Source of the DNA: Conoideocrella luteorostrata
Lineage: Eukaryota; Ascomycota; Sordariomycetes; Hypocreales; Clavicipitaceae
NCBI GenBank assembly: GCA_032433595.1
Contig: JASWJB010000070.1
Span: forward strand, 1 to 64,000
Reading direction: 5' to 3'
DNA length: 64,000 bases
The translations under genes and the position numbers were made by a program. The notes beneath the pieces were generated by a model. It did no database searches, had not been told where the DNA came from, and saw only the letters and a list, made by a program, of their open reading frames with translations. This document shows positions 22,921 through 33,016 of the stretch, one piece after another (position 1 is the first letter of the stretch; the number at the start of each line of letters is the position of its first letter).

Positions 22921-23689
22921 AGGCACATAACGCAACACAAATGCATTGAAATTAAGCGATTAGACGTTACAGTTGCCTTTTTAAATCTCCTTATTGATGT
23001 ATTGATTCTTTTACTACCACAAGCAGTCATCTGGAAACTGCATTTGAGTGCAAAGAAGAAGCTCGGACTCTCGGCTGTATTCTCCATTGGCGTCATGTGC
23101 GTTGCCTCTACCTCTCCCCCCCAACCCTACGTTCTTACTCACATGAACAGAACGCTTGTCTGCGCTATTGGTAGAGTAGTGATGAACGAACGATTAGAGT
23201 ATTATGGCGATTCCATGTATGGTACCTCGCCGATATATCTTTGGGCATGGGCCGAATCCACATGCGTCATGCTCGTCTTTTGTATGCTTGACCATTGTGG
23301 AACATGAAGGTATTCACCAAGACGAGGGCTGATTTTTGACTGCAGGTACACCAGCTATTCCAAAAGTCTTTTCTAAAAGTGTGATCTGTAACAATATTGC
23401 CACGACGCTGCGCTCACTGCTCTCCGAGACGTCGTCATTTCGAGGCAGCACCAAAGATCAAAGTCACAACTTGGTAACCCAGAAAACGCCTTACGTTGAG
23501 GATGGCAGTAGCCAGGTCGAGCCTAAACATCGAGACATGACGCCGTCTTCTAAGATCCCACCTCATCCTCACCAGGGAATCACTCACCGCATTGACATTG
23601 AAACTCACCAGGAATCAGGTATTGTCACGGCATCAGCACAGACGTTCCCAGCCTATCATCCATGGTCTGACAATCGCGGGGACCGTTGA
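22921..23689 (+). pseudogene. PTH11-like receptor, C-terminal part
   Basis: Without a start codon, the frame reads KCIEIKRLDVTVAFLNLLID, then VLILLLPQAVIWKLHLS, a typical fifth-helix region of fungal rhodopsin-domain receptors. It continues as KKLGLSAVFSIGVM. Introns at about 23098-23150 and 23283-23345 have normal ends. The exons between encode YLWAWAESTCVMLVFCM and then PAIPKVFSKS, followed by a polar cytoplasmic tail ending at 23689. Together with 22063-22437 it would give a receptor lacking transmembrane helices 3-4. Such receptors sense surface or host cues in plant- and insect-pathogenic fungi. Confidence 0.68.
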
Positions 23690-25069
23690 TGCAGATATTA
23701 TACAAGTTAGTTTATTTAAATCTGCGTCTTACCAGCATATCTAGGCGAACGATTTATTCGATTTTCTTCCTTGCGGCGTCTTTATTCTTAGAAATGGAAT
23801 ATTACGTGGAAAATAATGGTGTCAGATTGACTAGATTGTAAGACTTCACAGATAGGGTCATTTTGTGCAACTGAGCTTGATTCATTGGGCATGTAGTATA
23901 GTTGTGGGTTGCACAGGGGTAGCGCTGTGCAAGTGCTGTAGATCAAATGCTCAAAATACAATACATTCAATTAGTCTGTCTGTCTAAGAGGGAGAAACCA
24001 AGTCAAGGTGGGAGGCTCGATGTCGCCGCAAATATCGTAGCCGAAAAGTGACCACGTGACTCGCTCCGTGCTTCTCATTGTGCTTGGCGGGATTCCAACA
24101 ATAGTCGAGTGGTAATGTGATTCCATACTATAACACTGCATACAGCTAGTGCATTATTCGTAATCGAAACCTATCCCTTCTTGTCTTACCCGGTTTTGTT
24201 CATTTAATTTGCGTTCTTTTTGACGTGCTGAGAATAATATAGCCGCGAAACTACGCACGCTTGTTTTCTTGCGTCAAGCAATTTGTAAATATATTTGTGC
24301 ATTTCCTGCAATGCAAGGGAGAAGTGCAGAACTGTTTTTATTTTTTCATCTTCAGGGAAGGGGGTTTGGGGCCTAACATTTGGCATGCGATTGTCTTTCA
24401 GCCGAGGCTCATAGAGGGCAAAGGTGCTTGTTGGACCAACAAACTGGCTGAAATGCATACAGTGTTAACTTTCACCACTGGGAAGAATATGCAGCCCCTC
24501 GGCAACATCCAAAAATGGACTCGTTTTCTAGCTACATGTCTTCCTTCCCCTTCTTAATGCAACGCAGCATAGTGAGTGCTCTGTTTGTTATTTTCTTACC
24601 AAGGCAGAACTTAATGTCGCATGGAGGAGAGTCATAATACTCATCAAATGATGATGCAGCGTATTACTGGTGAAGGAGTCGTCGCCACAGCAGCTTGGAT
24701 TGCGACCTGAGGGTGGCTCAAATCCAAATGGCTTGGCTAGGGGTAAGGATAATGTCTAACGCGCACGGGAACTTTTGAGGGATTGGAAGCTCAGCCACAG
24801 TGCGAGAACTTTTGTAGGTTTTTGAGTAACTACCAACATCACTCACACTAAACGCATTGCTACCTAAACTGTCCTCAAGATCCGACCCCTCACGTGGAAA
24901 AGCCAGAAGCTCCATATCCCCCAGTATATCTTGTAAAGAGTCAACACAATCTCTACCCACACTACTAAAACATGACATTCTAAGGGCTATTTTCAAGACG
25001 TCCCCGCCAACCTGCCAGGTAGTATTGGATTCCTGACTCCTCTTCTCTTTGCGGTGCGTTCTAGCTGTC
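23690..25069. other. intergenic, 1.4 kb
   Basis: Upstream region of the P450 and downstream flank of the receptor relic. A minus-strand open frame at 24718-25179 overlaps the P450 start and has no recognisable motif. No mobile-element ends found. Confidence 0.45.
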
Positions 25070-26934
25070 ATGTCCGCCGCCGTGGTGCGTGATTTTTTTG
25101 CGCTCTGGGCTTTGCATATCATGAGCGCATTGTTCACCGTGGTAAGGTCACATCTTGGGATTGTCATTGCAGATGGCACTGAGGCTGATGCTCTTCAGTT
25201 TATATTCAGGGCCACGTATTTAATATACCTGCACCCATTAAGCAAGTATCCGGGCCCATTTCTTGCCAAGATCACAGATGGATATGGCGCTTATTCTGCA
25301 CTGCGAAAGAGACTTCACCTTGACACGCACATTAACGTGCAAAAATATGGTCTGTGAAGTTCAATTCCAGTACGTTTTTGTTGATGCTAATCACGTCGCG
25401 GATTTCATTCCAGGCAATGTGATACGACAGGGGCCAAACAAACTTGTCTTTAATTCACCCCGCGCTGCCGAAGGTTTGTCCATAATCAATACCTCAGCTC
25501 GATCCCCCCAAACGACACTATCACTTACGACGATTTCTAGATATCTATCTTAGCCCAAGAGCTGCTAAATCAAACGCATATGATGGCGCCGCCATGGGAA
25601 ATCCGCAACGAAACTTGATAAATTTGCAAGATCGAGAGCTGCACCGAAGAAAAAGACGAATCATCGGTCCAGTGCTCGGCGACCGATACCTACGTGGATT
25701 TGAGCCCATCATGTCTGCTCATATAGACACTTTTCTGCGGCAAATCCTCTCCAGCTCCGAGCGAAATATCACTGTCGACATCTCCCCAGCCAGCCAGCGA
25801 CTTTCCGCAGATATTATCGCCAGCCTTGCCTTTGGGAATACCTTAAACATGCAGACTACTGAGAAATACTACCACTTGCCTAAGTATTCGATGACATGTC
25901 CTGGAGGATCTGCATGTATATGCAGTGGAAAGCGTCAATACCGCTAGAGAAAATCGTGTTATTCGCAAAACTACGTTCAGCACTCGCTTTTAAGAATGCA
26001 TTGGTATCCTTGATCACGACACGCATGGCGCTTGGTAAAGACATTCGATACGATCTTTATAGCGCTGCCAAAGGCGCCGATGATGCAGGCGTAGATGGCA
26101 TCATTGTTGATCATGACTTGTGGCCGGAAGCAGCGCTCTTCGTGCTAGCCGGTATGTAATCTGCCTGATCCAAAACCTCCGGCGCGTAAAAGACACCTCC
26201 AATTGACTCTAAATGCAGGTGGTGGGCCAACATCGGCTGCCCTTTCAGCAGTTTTCTTTTACCTCTCAAGAAACCCGCAGTGCTACAACAAACTAGCCCA
26301 CGAGATTCGCACTTCCTTTGCTTCTGCTGGGCAAATAGCTCCGGGTTCTCTGCTTAGTCGATGTACATATTTGAAGGCATGTATTGATGAGTCGATGCGC
26401 ATGTCGCCACCGTCAATGTCATTCCCATGGAGGATACAGGACCCCATGGATAATAGCGGCCAGCCTTGGATTGTAGATGGGCATATAATCCCTCGCGGCA
26501 CTCAAGTTGCTGTACACGTTTATCCCCTCTTTCATGATGAAGAGATTTTCCCGGATTCCTTTGCTTTCAAACCAGAGCGTTGGCTGGATCCTGCCCCTGG
26601 AAACACAGAGAATACTATGGCAACCAGGAAACTCACGAGAAGAGCCTTTGCGCCTTTCTCGTCAGGTGATAGGGCATGCCCAGCCAAGTCTTTAAGCTTG
26701 ATGGAGCTAAACGTTACAATTGCTCGAACCCTCTGGTACTTTGACTTTGAAATAGCACCAGGCCCTGAAGGGGAGCTGGGCGGTGGGACATCCGGTCGAA
26801 CGGATGGACGAGGAAGGCCGGATGAGTACCAACTGGATGATATCTTCTATTCGGCTCATAGAGGCCCTAACTTAGTCTTCAAAGAGCGTGAAGGATATGC
26901 TGAATATCTTAGGGCTACCGGCGTTAAAGAATAG
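25070..26934 (+). pseudogene. cytochrome P450 monooxygenase with a frameshift
   Basis: Exons 25070-25349, 25414-25473, 25541-26151 and 26219-26934 (introns 64, 67 and 67 nt) cover a full-length fungal P450 of about 555 residues. Landmarks: N-terminal hydrophobic helix; YLHPLSKYPGP proline hinge; I-helix LAGGGPTSAALSA; K-helix ESMR; PERW; heme loop FSSGDRACPAKSL with the Cys ligand. One break: near 25880-25890 the frame slips so that FDDMSWRICMYMQW is out of frame with the preceding NTLNMQTTEKYYHL. No intron restores it. This is either a sequencing indel or a real lesion. The heme loop has Ala where Gly is usual. Likely a microsomal oxidase of the decayed PKS locus. Confidence 0.82.
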
Positions 26935-26937
26935 AGA

Positions 26938-27595
26938 TATTGCGAAATGCAAGAGCTAAGCTAGTAGACACGCAACATGTAACAGATTCCGAATGTAAGA
27001 GACAAGAAGTAACCGCTAAATAAATAGTTATATTATACTAACCAGGCGTTGTTTCTTGAGATCCCTTAACGTTCCCCTAATTTTATCAGTCACAGGATCT
27101 ACTGGCTGCCTACGGTAGGCTACTCCTTACTGCCATCAGCCCTCTTGAAGTAATCATATTCTAAGCTATGTTATTGGCCGTTATATTAAGACGAGGCGAG
27201 GAGCAGTGAGTAGTGAAGCACTTACTACCGTAGATACTGTTCCGCAGTAAGGGCAAGCGTCACCCGCAATGTGAGCATTATTCGAGTTCATTCAAGCGCG
27301 TTAGCAATAACTAGTTGTTTGCTGAAATAAGTAAAATAGACCATCCCGAAGAGAGTTTACTCCGTCGGGATGTTTTACACTTATACTTTAAGGGAGTCAA
27401 AGTGACTCTCTATGGTGACTGAGTGAAGCGATGAAATGTTCAGTTAAGTAACGGCGGAGTGCTCATGAATATAGATCAATCTAATCTAATCAATCAACAG
27501 CTAAATCTCCGTGGAGCTAGGACAATGTAGCGTAACAAAGCCACATCCAGTTATTAGCCTCATGACACAAAACTTACCCGAACACTACAAGCAGC
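26938..27595. other. intergenic with hairpin
   Basis: At 27344-27372 the octamer CATCCCGA and its complement TCGGGATG flank a short loop, with imperfect AAGT...AAAA arms beyond. It could be a MITE fragment. No gene seen. Confidence 0.4.
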
Positions 27596-28560
27596 CTATA
27601 GAAGCTGACAGATTACCCCCAATACCGGTCTTAATAGATTATTCATATGAATACAAGCCGAAACTCGTCCCTCTTGCAAAATAGCTGCTCTAGACTCACC
27701 ACGAGAGTTAATGATTGGAGCACCCTTAATGACGCCGCCAACAGAATTCCAGGCACTGCATTTGCTTCTGCTGAGCTGCTTCAAGTACACAGCGTTATCT
27801 TTACCCTGGGCGGCAATTGTGATGAACTTGCTCGCCCAAGCGGTTGCTGACGAGCGAGACACCATTTTTCCCCCGAGACTGGACCACTTAGCCCACGCAG
27901 CTCCACCCGAAGAATTTTGATAAACGGCATTATCTGTCCCCCTTACGAATACATCAATGCAATTAGCACCCCAAGAAGCTGCTTGTGGGCTACCCAAAGT
28001 AGCACCGGCGAGGCTGTCCCATTTACTCCATGAATTGCCATCCCAGGCCTTATCGTGAATCGCATTGTTGGTGGCTCGGACGAATATATCTAGTCTGTTA
28101 ATGCCCCAGGATAGAGCGCTGATCGTGCCGATGATACCTCCGCCAAGGGATTCCCATCCGCTCCAGGTGGTACCATCCCACCACTTATGATAGACGCCGT
28201 TATCCGTGCCGACCGCAAATAGGTCAATGCGATTTGGTCCCCATGAGACGGCAGTAATGTCACCAGTGGTTACACCGCCCAAGTTTGCGTAACCCGTCTC
28301 ACTGGGAGCCTATGCTAACCCCGCTCCATTGTCTTGCCACTTGTGATATACAGCGTTGTCAGTTCTTCTAACGAACACATCCGTTCGGACGGGTGCCCAA
28401 GATACAGCACCAGCATGTCCTACAGATTTTTAAGTTCAGAGTAATAGTTAGAAGTGATCACAGCTCTTAGGACAAGCCTTCCCAGTGAATGAACCGCCCA
28501 AGGATTTCCAACTTCGCACCGCTGGAGCACGAAGGTCATTTTCCACGAGCCCGGCAATAC
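27596..28560 (-). pseudogene. PLL-type beta-propeller lectin with nonsense codon
   Basis: Minus-strand repeats of about 47 residues follow the pattern SWG-x3[14 protein letters not shown]...W..W-x-SLGG. Clear blades are near 28420-28330, 28250-28160, 28110-28000 and 27970-27870, with a weaker fifth to 27730. This is the PLL/fucolectin-like propeller family, which binds fucose or methylated sugars. The frame is open from 28282 to 27596, but TAG at 28310-28312 stands where neighbouring blades have Trp. Blade 1 is cut off and its upstream portion spans a possible intron. No signal peptide was found. Either a pseudogene or a shortened lectin starting internally; the former is favoured. Confidence 0.75.
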
Positions 28561-29022
28561 ACACCTGGGATGTAATAGTCAAAAGTGTTTCAACATTTTA
28601 AACGAGAACCCAGACAGGTTATATGGATTTGCTTTCATTTAAATTAATTAGTTGTCAGATTAAATATCTGTTGCGCCGTAGCGCAAAAGTGTGAGCTCTC
28701 TAAATGTTCATTCGGTACGATGTAATAATGTGTCATATCCAACATGAGCAGGTATTTCGTCACAACAACAAACCCAATTATATATTTGCACTTAATAGGA
28801 ATAAATCTTTCACTTAGCTTAGACTTTTATCCCTAGTTTTTAGGTATATTAGTAATCGCCGATTTTCCTTCCTGCGTAATATCTTACAAAGTGCTACTGT
28901 CGAATTCGCTCAACATTAAGGCTGAAAGACTCTATGATCTTAGTAATTTATGCTATAAAACGTTATATGCCGAGTAAATAATACAAAAAAAATCATATGT
29001 GCATTTTATTCAACATAGTTCC
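28561..29022. other. intergenic, AT-rich
   Basis: Contains a perfect short hairpin TTGCGC-CGTA-GCGCAA (about 28670-28686). No gene seen. Confidence 0.4.
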
Positions 29023-30697
29023 CTACAGCTTGTCGAGTTCTTCGATTACCGCATTCCATGACCCAGCAGACATCTTTGCCATTATCCAACTCCCACCAGC
29101 GTGATCATTGCCTAAAGGAAACAAACCATCCAGTCCCATATCAGCCCAGTTTAGTGGATTGAACACGTTGCTAACCATAGTACCGGGTGGATTGGATCGT
29201 ATCGTAGATTTTTCGGTAGTATGTGGTGGCGCGGTCGCAATCACGGCAGGCGCAAAATTTGCCATTTTGACAAGGCCCAATTTAGCCAGTGGGTTGCTAT
29301 AAATTAGCAACGAGTCTGTTTCACCGTACATGGCGAATTTCAAGTTTCCTGTCTTCAACTCGCGGCGAACACGACGCAAGTTCGCTAGGACCTGACCTTC
29401 GGTGGTCTGTTTCGCCACTTGTGCCCTGTAGCTCTTGGCGATTTCACTAACAGAGCCGCTAGTAGCTTCTTCCCCCGAAAACATAGCACATGAGCCTGAA
29501 ACCATTGTCTGTGTAAACACTCCTTTGGCTTGCATTTGCATAAGAGACTTGATGAGAAACCGCATATTGTAGAGAGTGAAGATGGTGACTGGTCGCGGAG
29601 TCGCTTCCTGCGAAGAAATAATACGAATAAACCATGAAGTAATAATATCGATTTCGTTGAGGGGACGGTCTGGTTTTTTTGTTGATGTTGAGTCATCCTG
29701 TTTGGCAGCAATCTCTTGCGCCTCTGCTCTCACTTTCGATAGAAGTGCCTGATATTTGTCTTTCGGAATATACAGAGACTGTAGCTGCCTATTTCTCTGT
29801 GTTTTTTCCAAAAGTTGCCTTGCCATGAACTTGGCAAGCCCGAAGCTCCCCAGCTGTTTAGATTCCAAAAGAAAATCCTCCCTCGGCAATATCTCATCGT
29901 CCTCCAAGGGCTCGAGGACGTCCACAAATGCATCTAAAAGTGGAGGAACATCACTAGCTCGACCACAAAGCACACGGGACCAGTTCTGGATTAATTGCAC
30001 GAGACTAACAATATCTCCAAGAGTATGTGGCAAAGCAATTGACACAAGGGTGGCATCCGTAAATGATGTAATAGTAAGTGCAACCTGGGACTTGTCACTT
30101 TGCACAAGCACATCCACAGTGGCTGGGAAGTCGTCCGGGGCCATAAAACATCGAAGTTTCTCAGGAAGCGGCCGGATTGACGGTTGATCAGTTGGCTCGG
30201 GGAAATCTTTGCCAATAGGGTGGCAATTAATGCTTTCGTTGCTCATCGCTGTGTCGTGTTTGTATTCAACGGCTGGCATGTCGGGGGTAAATTGCTTGGG
30301 AACGCGAATCTCCAAATGACCTTTGTCCTGTTTTCTCATGTTAGGACCTTGAATAGATGAAATACTGGAACGCTTGGATAAAAAGAATGATGAAAATAGA
30401 ATATATTATTTGGAAAACAAAAAGAGAAAAAGAGCAGTCTTGGACCTAATTAAGAGATGTTCTTACATTTCGTCTAAGCCGGCCGCTTAACTTTCTCCAA
30501 TCTCCAATTTCAAGTAACTTTTTGAATGACTCGTGTAGCATGTTTGCATCCAGAACATCGTTAAATCGCATGGTCCATCCCATGATTGTATGGTTTACTT
30601 TGGCTGCATCTCCAATATGCACTGGGTATATATCCCAGTTGGTCGTGTCAACTTGCTGCACGGTCGGCTTTGTTAGCCAGCGCCAGAGGAAGGCCAT
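29023..30697 (-). CDS. BAHD-type O-acyltransferase (transferase family)
   Basis: Exons 30467-30697 and 29023-30327, with a 139 nt intron ending CTCATGAGAAAACAG, give 511 residues. The start MAFLWRWL is the first ATG in frame. The catalytic HxxxD is HTLGD inside SIALPHTLGDIVSL, about residue 170. The DFGWG motif is not recognisable; the C-terminus has NPLNWADMGLDGLFP instead. Relatives in fungi include trichothecene-type acetyltransferases and unassigned transferases of metabolite clusters; the acyl donor is normally acyl-CoA. It is intact although most of its cluster-like neighbours are broken, so it may have an independent role. Cytosolic. Confidence 0.85.
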
Positions 30698-32197
30698 TTT
30701 TAATAGAAATAGACAATTGAATGCAGTACCAGTGGTTCCTGATTGCAAATAAAAGTGTTTGGATTAAAGAGAGCATGAGAAAGCTGGAGATAGAATACGG
30801 AGTACTAGGATGCAATCTATCTGGTGCGCACGGAAGCCTAAGTCTCTGTTCCAATAGCCAGTGCGGCGGCAGCCTGTACTAATGTCCTAGAGAGAAACAT
30901 TCACTTTATATGTAGCACAGTGCAAGCTTGGGTTGCGTTGCGTTGCGCTAGAAAAGAGTGTGACGAACCACCTTCTTCCTTTTAACTAGAAACTGTTGAA
31001 GTTCACAGAGGTTGGAATAAATCACATGTGCTCTCACATGGTGTCATGGTATTACGCCAAGCTGCTAGCTCAGGTCCTGGGCGCTATTTCCCCCCGAAAA
31101 ACGAGTTCCGGTGAGTCCGGCTCAGCTCTTACCCCGCATTCTGTGCCTGTGCTAGTGCCTGTGCTAGCACCCTTTCGCAGCACTCTTACCCTATTAGCGC
31201 GAAGAGCACTAGGGTCTTCGCAGTCTCAAGCGTCTTTTGTTGATGCATAACCCTTGTGCGAGGGAGGACGGCACGACGACTGAGCCACTAAACTGCCTTG
31301 TTTGGTGGTCGGAGTTTGTATGATCATCAGCTCTTCAGAATGACGCGGCTTTGGTCAGGTCCACTAGATCAGACGAACTCCCTCTAGATCTTACTGTACA
31401 CGTGGTTAACAGGGAAAAGTCTGTGGCTGCCTCGCGCGGATCGAAACGTCTCCGCCGAACCAGGAGCAGGACGTACCTCTTCAAGAGGCTAGACATCGAA
31501 AAGTATTTGCTATACAATTTCCTTCGGGTTGATGGCATGCTCGCTGCCTCCTCTCCCTTCCGTAGCTCTAGTTCACATTTATTGACTGTGGATTGAGGAC
31601 GAACAGTCATCTGCCCCGAGTTCCATAGAACGTCCCTTTGATGGCATCTCAACTACAGTGCAGCCAATATATCCCCTACTTCGTTTAGTCTTGGCATGCC
31701 GCCAAACATGTCTAGGAAAATGAAATGGAAGTTTGAATCTTGGTTACATTGCTTTCGTCACAGGGCCTCGCCACGTATGCTTTATAGTTTGGCGACAGTT
31801 AACATGAGAACACAATATTAAGATGCGGCAGCTTTTTTTTTTTTTTTTGTTTTTTTAAGACAGATATTTTCTTTTTTTACATATATAAATATGTGCTAGG
31901 TAAGTACATTCCCCGACCACAACCCTGGACGTGACGTGATAAAAATACCAAAGTATGGGACAAATTCGCTTCTGGTAAATATTCGCATGGCTAGTCTTTC
32001 AGCTACCTCGCCACGCCATAGTGTGAAGTCACTGGCTGAACCCATATGAGAACAAATGTTCAAGAATAGAAGAACAGAGATAATCAAGGATGCTGTTGAG
32101 TCGAAGTCGTACATGTGGCAAGACGAGAATGTACCAGTTGTAATACCACACCACGGTCTAAGCATCACTCATCAAAGAAAGAATACTCAGACTTTTT
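30698..32197. other. intergenic, 1.5 kb
   Basis: Upstream region of the acyltransferase, with a TACGGAGTA motif at 30796-30804, a GTGCCTGTGCTA short tandem near 31145-31170 and a 16-T run at 31833-31848. The open frames at 30996-31250 and 31335-31652 show no domain. No gene called. Confidence 0.5.
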
Positions 32198-33016
32198 TTA
32201 CCATGGCAACTTAGATCCCGTGGGGCAAGCCTTCGTTGTGGTGGTGACAGTGACGGGGGGCTTCTTGGTGCAGGTGGGAACAGCGGTGCAGTCCTTGGTG
32301 TCAGTGGCAGTAACAGTGACGGTAGAGGCAGCAGGGCAGGTCTCGTTGCCGGGAGGAGCAGCAGTGGTCGTGGGTGGGGTAGAGCCTCCAGTGGTGGTGG
32401 GAGGAGGAGCAGCAGTGGTCGTGGGGGGAGTAGAGCCTCCAGAGGTGGGAGGGGGAGTAGAGCCGCCGGAGGTAGGAGGAGGAGGAGAACCGCTGTCCTT
32501 GCAGTTGGCGGGGCTGAAGGCGTCCTGAGCGTCCTGGAGATCCTTGAGAAGAGGAGCAACAATGCCCTGAGCGATGCTCTGGGCGTCGGCAGGGACCTTG
32601 GAGACAACGCTCTTGATCAGGTCCTGGGAGGCAGTGTTGATGGAAGTAGCTTGCTGGAGAGCTGGGCCGCAGAGGCCGGCAGCGGCAATAGCATCTCTCT
32701 TGGCCTTGAAGTCTGCCAGGAGTTGATCACCCTTTGTCTGCAGCTCCTTGGCGGGGGCCTGCAGACCAAGCGCATCAGTCAGCGACAGCTCGCCAGTAGG
32801 ATCAACCTTGGCCTTTCCATCCTTCAAGTCCTTGATGAGGGTGTTGGAGGCAGTCAACAGGCCGGCTGGGTCGCCATTGAAGGACTTGACAGCAGAGTCG
32901 AGACCGTCAAGATCAGTGCCGACTTGACCCATGACACCCTTGATGGTGGCAAGATCACGCTGGACGAGGCCAGCAAAGGCGCCAGCCGCCAGAGAAGACA
33001 AGACGAGGAACTTCAT
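32198..33016 (-). CDS. HsbA-like secreted cell-wall protein
   Basis: Single exon, 272 residues. It starts with a clean signal peptide (MKFLVLSSLAAGAFAG). A helical domain of about 150 residues follows (RDLATIKGVMGQVGTDLDGL ... DAQDAFSPANC), matching the hydrophobic surface binding protein A family. From about residue 170 come Pro/Thr/Ser/Gly repeats (SGGSTPPPT, TTTAAPP), a likely O-glycosylated stalk. The C-terminus has four Cys (NETCPAAS, DCTAVPTC, KACPTGS) and no GPI-type hydrophobic tail. HsbA proteins coat hydrophobic surfaces such as polyester or insect cuticle and recruit hydrolases. Well supported. Confidence 0.9.
   Translation of the reverse strand: MKFLVLSSLAAGAFAGLVQRDLATIKGVMGQVGTDLDGLDSAVKSFNGDPAGLLTASNTLIKDLKDGKAKVDPTGELSLTDALGLQAPAKELQTKGDQLLADFKAKRDAIAAAGLCGPALQQATSINTASQDLIKSVVSKVPADAQSIAQGIVAPLLKDLQDAQDAFSPANCKDSGSPPPPTSGGSTPPPTSGGSTPPTTTAAPPPTTTGGSTPPTTTAAPPGNETCPAASTVTVTATDTKDCTAVPTCTKKPPVTVTTTTKACPTGSKLPW

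Noticed and set aside
24718..25179. 153-codon minus-strand frame overlapping the P450 start
   Set aside because: No recognisable motif, and it overlaps the real P450 first exon on the other strand.
32115..32607. Gly/Val-rich and Leu/Pro-rich frames near 32.1-32.6 kb
   Set aside because: Both are shadows of the Pro/Thr repeat region of the HsbA-like gene.
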